Made by a program: the position numbers and the translations under genes. Under the pieces are notes generated by a model that saw nothing but the letters and a program-made list of their open reading frames with translations, had not been told where the DNA came from and made no database searches. Positions 11,654 through 21,636 of a stretch of 64,000 nucleotides of DNA are shown here, in pieces; position 1 is the stretch's first letter; each line of letters starts with the position of its first letter. Source of the DNA: Scilla litardierei (Eukaryota > Streptophyta > Magnoliopsida > Asparagales > Asparagaceae); the NCBI GenBank assembly GCA_030789695.1, contig CM061141.1, forward strand, positions 172,312,807 to 172,376,806. Reading direction: 5' to 3'.

Positions 11654-12746
11654 GCGAGCGGGGTTGGGGAGAATGGTGTACGGGGCTGGGGTGGCCGTAG
11701 TTGAAATCGAAACGACGATTAGGGCGGGGCTTAATCATATGAATATGCCGCAGGACATCAAGATCTAGACGTGAGGGTCCTGCGGTAGTGGGAAGATTAC
11801 GTGGGATGTGGATATTAAATTGGGGATAAGAGGCAATGACAGTGATTATTCCCCCACAGCAAATCTTACCCTTGCCGGCCCGACTAATCTTGAGGAGCTT
11901 GTAAATAAGCCAGTCGCCGGCATGGACGGTGACAGTAGGGGCCCTAAAGCTAATCCCATCATCGTCTCGAACGAAAGGAAAAGTCATGGCCCATAGAATG
12001 AAAAGATCAGGGATGGTCACGGTGCCTGACTCATCCCTGGGGAAAAATGCGGAGGATATGATCCGATGGGCCAGACGGAATATAGGATGGATGATTGAGG
12101 AGGCCTTGGCCTTACCTCGGGGATAGCGATGGAGTACGGTGAGGCGGAACCAAAAGTTATCGACGTTGAATTCCGGTGGGTATCCGTAGTGTCGGATAGC
12201 GTCGTCCCCTAGAATAGGGAAACCAAATATATCATTGATTGTGTTCAGGTTGGTGCGGATGGTTTTGTTACGCACAGAGAAAATGACGGTCGACCCCGAC
12301 TCACAAACGAGTGTGGAAAGAAATTCAAGTGTGAGGGACGGGTAAGACACCGCGGTGGTGTTCAGGAAGGCTAACCAACATAAGTTCGCGAAAAGAGTCT
12401 CGACCTCAGTGAAGAAACCGAGATTGATAAGTGATTGGGTGTGGGCGAATTTGGTTGACAGATGCCCCCGAGCATCCAGCCTATGGTAGAAGTCCTTGTG
12501 CTCTTGGTTCAGAAATTGATACCCATGCGGGCCCATCATTGGGTCCGGAGGGGGGATAACAGGTGGGGGAGGGGCCAGTGATAGTGCACGTGGTGTATTG
12601 GGAGGAGGACGTGTTTGTTTGCGTCTCTTTCTAGACGGTTCCTCCTCCCGCATGATACCCTTCCCCTTATCACGATCCCGGGCCATAATGGGTGCGTGAG
12701 TGTGATGCAAATGAGTGTAGGACATGATAAAATCACGCACACACAA
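11613..12746 (-). CDS. Athila-type ORF (Athila ORF-1 family-like protein), probably frameshifted at 3' end
   Basis: A 377-codon frame. A basic N-terminus (PSRKRRKQTRPPP, a possible nuclear signal) and Pro-rich linker precede a domain resembling the Athila ORF family of plant gypsy elements. Recognisable parts are the FLSTLVCESGSTVIFSVRN segment, INDIFGFPILGDD, FWFRLTVLHRYPRGKAKAS, and HPIFRLAHRIISSAFFPRDESG, then LFILWAMTF. That family characteristically has a LNEVLGFP-like block, matched here by INDIFGFP. The first Met at 12746 may be upstream of the true start; MARDRDKGKG is an alternative. The frame is open for its full length, unlike gag and protease. Assignment to Athila is from memory of the family and would need a profile search. 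Confidence 0.7.
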   Translation of the reverse strand: MCVRDFIMSYTHLHHTHAPIMARDRDKGKGIMREEEPSRKRRKQTRPPPNTPRALSLAPPPPVIPPPDPMMGPHGYQFLNQEHKDFYHRLDARGHLSTKFAHTQSLINLGFFTEVETLFANLCWLAFLNTTAVSYPSLTLEFLSTLVCESGSTVIFSVRNKTIRTNLNTINDIFGFPILGDDAIRHYGYPPEFNVDNFWFRLTVLHRYPRGKAKASSIIHPIFRLAHRIISSAFFPRDESGTVTIPDLFILWAMTFPFVRDDDGISFRAPTVTVHAGDWLIYKLLKISRAGKGKICCGGIITVIASYPQFNIHIPRNLPTTAGPSRLDLDVLRHIHMIKPRPNRRFDFNYGHPSPVHHSPQPRSHDYCCSGRLDFPA

Positions 12747-13077
12747 ACAATCAAGCGAGTAGAAATTATAGGGTAAAAAGTAAACTTTAGCAGTGGAGCG
12801 AAGTTACCCAGCAGAGGTTGGAGCTCCTTGCTTGAAATTGACCCCAATACCGTGCAATCGGACGGAGTGTGGAGCCGCGGCACTTCTCTTCAGCGAAAAA
12901 TCCGAAAATGGGGGGATTAGGGAGAAAGCGAAATGGTAGAGAGGGAGAGAGGGAAAACGATGGAGAGATGGAAGGGGTAGGTGTATAGAGAGGCTAGAGG
13001 GGGAGTGGAAGTCGTGGGAGAGGTTTTTCAGCCGTTGGGAAGTCGGGGGAGATGAAACGACGGCGAAAATGGCGAGA
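12747..13077 (-). other. Spacer upstream of the Athila-type ORF
   Basis: G/A-rich on the plus strand between the palindrome array and the ORF start. The only reading frames are short and overlap the ORF antiparallel or out of frame. It could hold the leader of a spliced 3' transcript, but I see no firm signal. Confidence 0.4.
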
Positions 13078-13562
13078 TCGGTCGAGGAAATGACCGGTCG
13101 GGGCGGGGGTTTATTTATAGGGTTTGAGTCGAACCAATCGGGTGAGTTTTCACCCGATCGGTTGACTATTAGGTCGAGATTTTCAACTGAAGAGATGCTA
13201 CAGGCGAACCGGTCGGTTGATAACTCAACCGATCGGTTGGCCGCTCCACAAATTTTTTCGAGAGTTTGGTACAGCTCACCCGGTCTGTCAACCGGTCATG
13301 CTTCTCATCACCTGATCGGTTGACAAACTCTGAAAATTTCCTGAGACTTCAGCCCCAATTCACCCGGTCTGCTAACCGGTCTCGCATATCTTCACCCGAT
13401 CGGTTGACCAATTCCCCAAAATTCCTGAGACTTCTGTACAGATTACACGGTCTGTCACCCGGTCTCGGCCGGCTTCACCCGATCGGTTCGTTGAGTGACT
13501 GATATGGCTGTTAGCTGATACATCCCAACCGATCGGTTGAGTTATCAACCGATCGATTGGGG
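13078..13562. repeat. Internal array of ACCGATCGGTT palindrome-cored repeats
   Basis: At least twelve units of ACC(C/G)RTCGGTTGA or its complement in 485 bases, in both orientations (for example CACCCGATCGGTTGAC and AACCGATCGGTTGAG). The units match the core of those in this element's LTR but are set in different spacer sequence, so this is not a copied piece of LTR. Short frames across it are accidental. Confidence 0.8.
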
Positions 13563-14033
13563 CCTTGTTTTCTGCAAAAGTGCACAAACGGCCTAAGTCC
13601 CTCAACGGAAGTTCTTGCGGCTGGATTTATTTATTAAAAATAGATAAAATCAAGTTAAAAATAGTCCTAGAAAGTGAAAAAAAAGGTTTAGAGCATGGGT
13701 TGCCTCCCATGAAGCGCTTTTGTTTAACGTCATTAGCTCGACGCCCGTTGATGATGTTCAAGGTGGGCGATACGGGTGATGCCCAAAGTCTGGCATCGCT
13801 TCAGCTTCTCCCTTTGATATAGTCGGTGGCGACAAGAAACTTGTTCGACAACTCTCCCTTTGTTGACGGGGTCCGGGTGCTTCTCCTTCATATTGGCGTC
13901 CTCCGCCACTCGTTTAAGGACCCGGATCTCATCCCCGGTGAGCCCCATGGGCTCTTTGCCTTTTCTCCTCGTAGGAGGAGCTTTTGGGAATCCGGGAGGG
14001 ATCACATGTCGGGCGACCGCCTCATAAGCAACA
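13563..14033 (-). other. Degenerate region 3' of the protease
   Basis: The minus strand continues from the protease through several stops. A 90-codon frame at 13733-14005 (starting MIPPGFPKAPPTRRKGKEPM) is basic and has no domain I recognise. This is where reverse transcriptase would begin in a complete element, but none of its motifs is present. Confidence 0.5.
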
Positions 14034-14948
14034 TCATTCTTCTTCGGGCCGACTGGTTCTTCTGAGGTCCCCCAAGCTATCGGGGGGATTTCTCGAGAGA
14101 ATTTCCCAGGAGCTTGCCTCTACAGCTCTCTCTTCTTCTAGCTCCAGCACATTGATACTAGGATCATCCGGAGGATCGGGGTGCTTAATCGACAACCCCA
14201 AGTCAAATTCGACTTTTTCTTGGCCGACGTTGAGGGAAAGCTTCCCATTCTTCACGTCTATTAGTACATCTGCGGTTGCCATAAAGGGCCGTCCAAGGAT
14301 AATAGGGGTGTGCTTGTCTTCCGGCATGTCCATCACCATAAAATCCACCGGTACTTGTACTCCACTCACATCAACGGGGAGGTCGTCTACTACTCCCACC
14401 GGGTATTTCACCGAACGGTCAGCAAATTGTAATGTCATGCCGGTGGGCTCCAAGTCTCCCATCCCTATTCTCCTGTATAGCGATAGGGGCATTAAGCTGA
14501 CGCTCGCTCTTAGATCGATGAGCGCCCTCTGGATTCGCACTTCCCCAATAGAACAAGGGATGGAGAAACTTCCTGGGTCTTTGAGTTTGGGCGGATTTGC
14601 GCGCTGAATGAGGGCGCTGCACTCCGCCGTTAATACGACCTTCTCCTTTCTGGATCCTCTTGTCACCAAGTCCTTTAGAAATTTGGCGTAGGAGGGAATC
14701 GTCTCGATGGCTTCGAGGAAGGGGATTTGTAAGCTCAGATCTTTCACCATGGCAAAGAATTTGCCATACTTCTCATCTATCTTGGCTTGTGCAAGCCGTT
14801 GTGGAAAAGGCACAACTGGCTTGAACACTCTGAGGTTCCCTTCCTCATCCTTTTTCTTCTCCTCTCCATGGACTCCCTCCGGAGTAGTTGGCTTTGGCGA
14901 CGAAGCACCGTCGTCATTTAATTTTTCAATTGGTCGTTCCACGACCAA
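14034..14948 (-). pseudogene. Gypsy aspartic protease domain
   Basis: A 304-codon frame encoding the retropepsin of the Athila-like element. The N-terminal half contains FPQRLAQAKIDEKYGKFFAMVKDLSLQIPFLEAI and SIPCSIGEVRIQRALIDL. The active-site block reads LIDLRASVSLMPLSLY, where the family has D-L-G-A-S-V; the Gly after the catalytic Asp-Leu is Arg, which should disable the enzyme. The flap-side segment and VDFMVMDMPEDK...IILGRPFMATADVLIDV are conserved. Beyond it the frame runs to an acidic tail ending SRPEEE. It would cleave Gag in particles. It follows the Gln-rich linker of Gag in the usual order. Confidence 0.85.
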
Positions 14949-15511
14949 CGGTGCTTCCGGTCCTTTGGGGGGGGCACTCTTGTGGGGATTTGCATTCCGC
15001 TCCTCAAGACGATGGCGGACACGTTCTCATGCTCATGCATGAGCGCCAAGGTCCGATTTACCCCCCTCGGGTTCACTTCAGGCTGTGGCGGTAATATATT
15101 CTGCGGCCTCTGAAGGTTCGCCACTTGTAACCCCAGCTGGGTCACCTGATCAGTGAGAACTCTTTGTCCCATCTCCAGCTTCAGATTTATCTTCTCCTGG
15201 TTGGCGATGTATTGAGTCAAGAGGGACTCAACCGGAGAGATGGCCCTCTGCTGGCCATATTGTTGCTGGATGGGCTGTTGATTCCTTGGAGCATACTGCT
15301 GATATTATTGTGGATGTTGTTGCTGCTGAAATTGCTGCTGGGGCCAAGCCGGCTGATATATTTGTTGTTGTTGCTGCTGAGTCGGCTGTTGATATGGCGC
15401 CCGGTAGCTAAGGTTGGGATGATTCCGGTTGTTAGGAGAGTAGGCCGGGTTGGAGCTAGTCCGTGGCGGAAACGGCACATTTCCAGTAGGATTGTAGAAC
15501 AGTGCGATCGC
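14918..15511 (-). pseudogene. Gln-rich linker between Gag and protease
   Basis: On the minus strand, one frame gives a run of Gln-rich sequence (15270-15400, CAG/CAA codons), then LTQYIANQEKINLKLEMGQ and VTQLGLQVANLQRPQN, ending near 14918 where the protease frame overlaps. It resembles the linker of Athila/Tat-group gag-pol proteins. At least one stop and frameshifts interrupt it. The ORF read here in another phase (Asn/Ser-rich) is an artefact of the CAG-type repeats. Confidence 0.6.
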
Positions 15512-16485
15512 TTAGTCCAATGGTGGTGAGATGTCACCACCGTCGAATTCCCCCATGACTTCTGTTTCCACCGCGGCAATATGTTGCGCACCGGCACCAC
15601 CGGCTCCTACCATCAATGCGGAGATCTGGGTCGACAGCAAGTCAAACTTGCTGGATAATTTGTCGACATCCTCGACCCTGTGGATGCCCCCAGATCTAGA
15701 TGTGGCTCTCTCGTCACACCACCGCTCATTGTTGGATGCCATATTTTCAAGAATGTTCCCGGCATCTTCTTCACTTCTTGACATAAAGGACCCTTCAGCC
15801 GCGGCGTCCATGGAAGATTTCAAATCGTCCCTCAACCCATTATAGAACAGATTTATAATCTTCCATTGGGGAGCTCATGGTGGGGACATCTCTGCTGCAT
15901 CTCCTTGTATCTGGTCCAGGCTTCGTGCAGAGACTCGTGGCTGGCCTGGGAGAAGGAGGAGATCTCACTCCTCAGCTTCATGGTCTTCTCCGAAGGAAAG
16001 AACTTTGTCAGGAAAGCATTTGAGAGCTTCTCCCAGGTGTTGAATGTATTCGGGTCCTTCCCCCTAAGCCACAGCTTGGCCTTATCCCGCAGAGAGAAGG
16101 GGAATAGCTTCAGTCGGATCGCCTCAGTTGTGAAACAGTTTATCCGGAAGGTGTCACATTTCTCCAAGAAGGAGTCCAAATGTTCAATGGGGCTCTCCAT
16201 GGGTGCACCCGAAAATTGATCCTGCTAGATCCACGTCACCAAAGACGGCTTAAGCTCAAAGCTTTGCACTGTAATAGCTAGAGGATGGATGGCGGAGGTG
16301 GACTCGATGGAAGGCATCGAGTACTCCAGCAGGGACTTGTGAGGTGGGGTGTTCTCCCCCATGGTTTCAGGATCCTCTCTGCTTCGCTTCTCGACGGCCA
16401 AACGCCTTAGGGTGGCGTTTATCTCTGGATAAACGGGGATCAAGTCGTCGAGACTTTTTGAACTCCTGTGCATGAAAAACAACAA
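15512..16485 (-). pseudogene. Gypsy gag (Retrotrans_gag), interrupted
   Basis: The capsid protein of the Athila-like element. MESPIEHLDSFLEKCDTF (from 16200), IRLKLFPFSLRDKAKLWL, NTFNTWEKLSNAFLTKFFP and SQASHESLHEAWTRYKEM are the classic Retrotrans_gag blocks. Upstream codons to 16485 are in the same frame, broken by a TAG at 16225-16227 where relatives have a Gln-rich run before the GSPMESP-like block. After HHELPNGRL a stop falls at 15853, and the frame picks up at 15835 with the EDAGNILENMASNN segment. No zinc knuckle is visible. The start at 16485 (MLFFMHRSS) is the first Met, about 160 bases inside the primer site; the true start is uncertain. Confidence 0.85.
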
Positions 16486-16642
16486 ACACCCTGAAGCGAA
16501 AAGTGGGAAAGAAACAGATAAAATAAAAAATAAAAAAATAAGAAAATAAAAAGAAAAAAGAAGAATGCAAAAATTATCGCGAGGTATGGATGAGAGCTAG
16601 ACACAAGGGTTCATGAAATCCTAAAATAACAAGCATGTTGCC

Positions 16643-16660
16643 TCCCCGGCAACGGCGCCA
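16643..16660 (-). other. Primer binding site complementary to tRNA-Asp
   Basis: The plus strand reads TCCCCGGCAACGGCGCCA, which is the 3' end of plant tRNA-Asp(GUC) including CCA; its complement is the 18-nt primer site, seven bases from the LTR. Athila and related gypsy elements use this tRNA. Confidence 0.92.
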
Positions 16661-16667
16661 TAAAGCT

Positions 16668-18258
16668 TGACGTCCCCCGCTTTGTGCATGTTTGATGTGT
16701 TCAATAATATGATCAGAGGCGTGAGATTTAAATATTTGTAACCGCAAGCGCACGGTGTTGTAGTGTGGCTTGGGGGTCGAACTCAGGGAGGCGTGGATGT
16801 GCTTGTGTCAAGAAGGATCAAATTCACCCCATGGGCGAGCTAGCCCGAATCGGATGATGGGTTGTCACGAAAAATAGAATGCAAGGGATAAACAATATAA
16901 AGGAAAAACCCGGGACTTTGGTTTCCACCCTATCATGCGATTCTCGCCGATACGGCCTACGGGTAGGATAGCGATCGGAATTAGGGTCTAATGGTGAGGC
17001 GTTGCCTCTGAAAGTGGTACCAGCGTCCCATGGGCCCGATATTCCGGTCGGTGCCCAGGATGATACGCCGGACTTCCCGGGTTCGGTCAGTGGGCACTCC
17101 CGTGTCCATTAACACTGACCAACTCCGGGAGCACTAAGCTCGCAACGATAACTCCCAACGTCTCATCCTGCCGCTCCCGCGCGCTAGGATTCGATGTCTA
17201 CACTAAGGGCGTGAGCTATGGCTAGGGAGTCAACCGCCAAGTTTATTCCCCCTTGGCCCAACGGTCAAAGGCGGTTTTTTTCCTGCCGATGACAATAAAA
17301 CACCCCGCGTAACCGTTAGATTCCTAACCCCTATCGATTTCCTGTCCTATGGACGCATCGGGGAGAGCCCACGAAGGGGTTTCCACCAAAATCCCAGATT
17401 TGGGAACTACTCACACATATTTAGTAAAAAGCGATCTAAAGCAAAATCGACCGTAAAAATCATGATCAGGCGATTGAAAAGCAGTAAGAGAAATGCTAAT
17501 AACACTATATTAAAGTTTGACAAAGATCGGAAAACTTACAAATATCTAAAAAATTACAGCCGTCAAGAGAGAGAAAAAACAGCAAAAAATAACAACACCC
17601 GTTTCTGGAAAACCTATGGGTCATATATATAGAATACAATATCACCCGATTGGGTGAAAAGTCACCCGATCGGGTGACCTGCTTCGTTTCTTCGGCAGCT
17701 CAGAATAGGACTTCACCCGGTCACCACGGCATGGTCGGTTGAGGGTTGAAGCTGATCGGTTGGATCTTCTTGCCGTCGGGTGAACCGGTCGGTTGATCTC
17801 TCTGTGTCATGGCTTTGGAGAACCGGCTACAGGTGAACCGATCGGGTGAAAGTCACCCGATCGGTTGGCATTCAGCATCAGAATTCCAGAGAGTTGGGGC
17901 GTTTGAACCGGTCTCTGAACCGACCGGGTGACTTCTTGGTCGCTCCAACTTGTGTCTGGGTGGTGCACGCCTGCATCACCCGATCGGTTGGAAATGACCA
18001 ACCGGTCGGGTGAGGGGCTGAAAGATGCAATCTTCGTCGTTTGACCCTTGGATCACGCGTGACTCCTCCCGTTACTCCGGGGACTCATGATATCGTCGTT
18101 TTATGTCCCCTATGCCAGGAAACTCCTGCAAAATACGAAAAACACGTAAAAGTGTAAGAAAACAAGAAAACACGAGAAAACAAATATAAGACGGCAGTAA
18201 ATAACGGAAAAACACAGAAGAAAACATGCGTGAATATATGAAATATAAACGCACGTCA
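16668..18258 (-). repeat. Athila-like element LTR (5' LTR on minus strand, 1591 bp)
   Basis: Starts TGACGTCCCCCGC and ends AACGCACGTCA on the plus strand, matching 7559-9148. On the minus strand it is the promoter-bearing 5' LTR next to the tRNA-Asp primer site. The palindrome cluster is at 17641-18012. Confidence 0.94.
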
Positions 18259-18263
18259 GTGAG
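18259..18263. repeat. Target-site duplication GTGAG, right copy
   Basis: Second copy of the GTGAG at 7554-7558, directly after the LTR end CACGTCA; Sirevirus pol resumes in it. Confidence 0.95.
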
Positions 18264-19115
18264 CTCAAATATTTCTTAGGACTCCAAATTCGCCAAATGA
18301 ACGATGGGATCTTCATCCACCAAACCAAGTACACGATGGAGCTGCTAAAGCGATTTGGAATGGAGAATGCTTCTAGCAAGAAGACTCCGATGAGCATCAC
18401 AACACATCTTGATAAAGATACGGGCGGCAAAGATGTAGACATTCGTCTATATCGAGGTATGATAGGCAGTTTATTATATCTTACTGCTAGTAGGCCAGAT
18501 ATAATGTTTGTCGTATGTGTTTGTGCTAGGTATCAGTCACAACCTAAGGAATCACACTTAATAGCGGTTAAGCGTATTTTCCGTTATTTAAGTCACACTC
18601 TAGACTACAGATTATTCTATCCAAAGTCAAGCACATATGAGTTAATCTCATATAGTGATGCAGATTATGTTGGATGCAAATCCGATAGGAAGAGTACTAG
18701 TGGCACTTGCCATTTTATAGGAAATTCCCTTGTCTATTGGTTCTCCAAGAAGCAGAATTCCGTATCACTCTCAACCACCGAGGCGGAATATATCGCCACC
18801 GGTGCTGCATGTGCACAGGTTCTTTGGATGAGACACACACAGAAAGACTTTGGTATAAACTGTGATACTTGCCCTATCATGGTGGACAACCTAAGTGCAA
18901 TATGTCTCTCTAAGAATCCGGTACACCACTCCCGTACCAAACACATAGATGTCCGTCACAACTTTCTAGATGATCATGTAGCTAAAAAGAACATCATTTT
19001 AGTGTACGTTGAAACTCAGAAGCAAATCACCGATATTTTCACGAAACCACTTAAGGAAGATACCTTTATGCGGTTACGTCGAGAATTGGGGATTATGGGT
19101 GAATCCGAGATTTAG
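18264..19115 (+). pseudogene. Sirevirus pol, second part: end of reverse transcriptase and RNase H
   Basis: Resumes the frame split at 7558: LKYFLGLQIRQ then NDGIFIHQTKYTMELLKRFGM, followed by the connection domain (IGSLLYLTASRPDIMF) and RNase H with SDADYVGCKSDRKSTSG, LSTTEAEYIA and HSRTKHIDVR. It ends after FTKPLKEDTFMRLRRELGIM with a stop at 19113-19115. This part is open throughout. Motifs of the Ty1/copia RNase H active site (D, E, D) look preserved. It removes the RNA strand during replication. Confidence 0.92.
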
Positions 19116-19811
19116 GGTTCATATTTTTTAATATAATTTTGCATGATAATGATATTCATAAGCTCATGCTGAATTTGTTGTGATATTCTTTATTTATGCT
19201 GGATTTATGACTGGTTTTTTTCAATTTGCACGTCGTATTTAGGGTTTTATGGTTTTATGGGGTAGCATAAGTGTGTATGAGAGTGTTTAGATGTTTAGTC
19301 CAAGTGCTCTTGGGAAAGAACTCAAAATTTCTCACTCTCAAATTTTTGGACTCAGTTAGTCGGTTCCAGTTCATCTACAGACCGACTAGTTTTACTTCTA
19401 GTCGGTTATACATTGAACTTAGACCGACTAGTTCGTGCCCCATTTCTTGCCTCACTTGCGGTTTGCCATTTAGTCGGTCCAAGTTCATTTGTCGACCGAA
19501 TAGAATGTGTTTTATTCGATCAACTCTTGAATTGAGACTGAGTAGATGAGCAAGGGCAATCTCGTCCTTGGCCCTACTTAAATCGATTAAGTTGTGCCTG
19601 CACCGATTAGAAACCATTCTAATCGGTGCGCCCCCTTCTCAAGACCCTCAAATTGCCGACATCCTTGCGTCCCCCACCGTCCAGTCACCGTTTCCGGTCG
19701 CCTCCAGTCGCCTCCGGTCTTCTTCCTCCTTCCTAGGGTATCTCCTCCACCTTTCTTTCCTTATTTAGGGTTTGATTTCGTTCGTTTTTGCTGTTTTCTC
19801 GTCTCGATTTC
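19116..19811 (+). other. Sirevirus spacer between pol and the extra ORF, with ACTAGT repeats
   Basis: Noncoding. At 19355-19630 there are six or more copies of the LTR motif (TTAGTCGGTTCC, GACCGACTAGTT, CTAGTCGGTTAT, TTAGTCGGTCC, CTAATCGGTGC) in both orientations, mirroring the cluster in the LTRs. A C/T-rich run follows at 19670-19760. Confidence 0.7.
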
Positions 19812-21333
19812 ATGGCGAAAATGAGAATCCCTATCTGTCCTTCCGGTCCCCCTCCGATGACCGTCGATCCTCCATCCAACCCCAATCCACCCAAACAACG
19901 TTCCAAAATAGCTCGTCCGCCCCCTTCCTCGCCAGCTTCTCCATCGTCTTCCTCGCCTCCTCTCAAAAAGAAGAAGCCGGCCACTTCCAAACCAAAACCC
20001 TCCTCTAAACCCAAGCCCCAGCCTAAATTCTAGAAGATTTTGACCCCTGGCCTATCGTGCTTCCACACCACCCTCTAACTCCGACGAGGATTATATCCCG
20101 GAGTCTGAGGCTGCCGAGAAGGAAACCCCGCCTACTCGCACTGCCTCGCGACAGTCCAAGGGGAAGGGTCTGATGCCTTCTGGTTGGGTCGATATCTTTC
20201 TGTGTCGAAATGACCCTCTTTGTCTTGCCGCCTATATCCGAATTGAGCATTGCCCCTTGATCCTCGAGCATTATGTCAAGTTTGCTGATTTCCCACAGCT
20301 TGCCGATCTTTTATCCTATAGCAGACTTGTTGACTATCTTCGCCACGATCCCAAGGCGAATCCTCATCCTTACCCACGACTCGTCAAACTTTTCTATGCC
20401 AATCGAGTTAGGGGTGAATATGATGACAAGCATTGTATTGAGACCACTGTTTTGGGGACACCCATTGTCCTCACTGCAGAGATCTTAGGACAGATCCTTG
20501 GGATCTCATCTTCTGGGTTGCTCCCATCTGACATCTTTGTGGATAATATCCACGATCTCGATTAGTATCTCTTGGTTGACATGTTCCACGTCGTTCCTCC
20601 CACCATGATTGGCGTTCCCTCCAAGTCTTTCAAGCCGAATGCATGGGTTCTTAATCTGATTCTGAAGTCATGTCTTCTTCCGAAGTACGGTTCTTCTAGT
20701 CTGCCATCCCAGCCCTTCCTGAAGCTCATCTATGTCCTGTTTGATGGGAGCGAGATTAATTAGGCTCGCATCATTCTGGACAAGATGGAGTCGTTTGAGT
20801 GCAGCAGGAAGTCGTCCAAGGACGCGCATATTCCATATCCTTACCTCTTGACTTTGGTCTTCTGTCACTTTGGAGTTCCCCTTCCTTCTGACGATCAGCG
20901 TCCTGTGGGTCCTCCTTTGAAAGCAACCGCCGTCAAGAAATCTATTGCTGCCTTGAGACACGTTCAGCGGACTACCCCTTCTGTACCTCCTCCATCGTCT
21001 CGTACTACCTCTTCAGCTTCCCTGAGCCGTCAGGAAGCTCGTCTCTTGCGATGTGAGGAGATGCTCGTGCGCATCTGTGATCATTTGGGTGTTGAGGTCC
21101 CTCCGACAGTTTCTGATGAGGAAGCCATGGAGGCTGCTGAGGATGAGGAGCCTGCTGCTACCTCTCCCGCTCATGCCCCCGAGGGTACTTCTGCTGCTGC
21201 TTCATATGTTCTTGCTCCCGAGAGCACTCCTGCTGCCACTATCTCGTCGGTGGATACTACTTCTGTTGCTTCCGAGTCTGCCACTCCGTCTGCACAGCCT
21301 GATGCTGGTGCAGCTCCTGCCTCTGCCTCCTAA
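19812..21333 (+). pseudogene. Extra 3' ORF of the Sirevirus (env-like position)
   Basis: A gene after pol is a Sirevirus trait. The first part (19812-20033) encodes MAKMRIPICPSGPPP and a basic Pro/Ser/Lys-rich segment. After a frameshift in 20033-20173 the rest is in one frame: MPSGWVDIFLCRNDPL, then LEHYVKFADFPQLADLL, VKLFYANRVRGEYDD, LGTPIVLTAEILGQILGI, MFHVVPPTMIGVPSKSF, and an Ala/Pro/Thr-rich C-terminus. TAG stops at 20563 and 20761 interrupt it, both plausible C-to-T or G-to-A changes. The central part resembles the domain often labelled putative plant transposon protein. I see no signal peptide or clear membrane anchor, so envelope function is not supported. Confidence 0.72.
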
Positions 21334-21544
21334 GCCTGCCTTGGAGGACTCTCCGTTGAGCACTTTGGATGACACATCTAGTTGTGAGAGAGTGAGGCTA
21401 GGATAGTTGGGTGGTTGTTTTGTATGTTTTGGTTACATTTTGATGTATGCTGTGACATTTGTTGATATCTACTCGTGCACTGTGTGATATTCTCTGATGA
21501 TGATAGATATTTTTTGTGTTGGCTAGATGTATCTCCTTTGCTGG

Positions 21545-21548
<4 letters not shown>
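21334..21548 (+). other. Sirevirus 3' noncoding sequence before the TA tract
   Basis: No reading frame of interest; T/G-rich sequence leading into the TA repeat. It is continuous in origin with 34738-35599 beyond the Helitron. Confidence 0.5.

Positions 21549-21607
<59 letters not shown>
21547..21607. repeat. (TA)n microsatellite, Helitron target
   Basis: About 60 bases of pure TA repeat ending at the Helitron 3' terminus. The TA-rich sequence continues on the other side of the Helitron from 34738, so the element inserted inside a TA tract. Frames reading IYIYIY are artefacts. Confidence 0.95.
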
Positions 21608-21608
<1 letters not shown>

Positions 21609-21636
21609 TAGTCATAACCCGTGCCCGCGGGCACGG
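21608..21636 (-). other. Helitron 3' terminus: hairpin and CTAG
   Basis: On the minus strand: CCGTGCCCGCGGGCACGG (a perfect palindrome, 21619-21636), then GTTATGA, then CTAG at 21608-21611, then host T. The hairpin 7 nt before CTRR acts as the rolling-circle terminator in Helitrons. Confidence 0.93.

Larger units (their letters stand above)
7559..18258 (-). mobile_element. Athila-like Ty3/gypsy element, non-autonomous (no RT or integrase)
   Basis: A 10.7-kb element on the minus strand with two ~1.59-kb LTRs, a perfect 5-bp duplication GTGAG, a tRNA-Asp primer site and polypurine tract. Reading right to left: LTR, primer site, gag, Gln-rich linker, protease, a palindrome-rich spacer, an Athila-type ORF with a Pro/Ser-rich tail, a long noncoding 3' region, LTR. 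I find no reverse transcriptase, RNase H or integrase motif between the protease (ending near 14034) and the Athila ORF (starting 12746). The element must therefore have been moved by proteins from a relative. The LTRs differ by roughly 2-3 per 100 bases in stretches I compared. Confidence 0.93.

Noticed and set aside
19733..20008. Overlapping frames in the Pro/Ser/Lys-rich start of the extra Sirevirus ORF
   Set aside because: Low-complexity sequence is open in several frames; only the frame from 19812 has the right start and composition.
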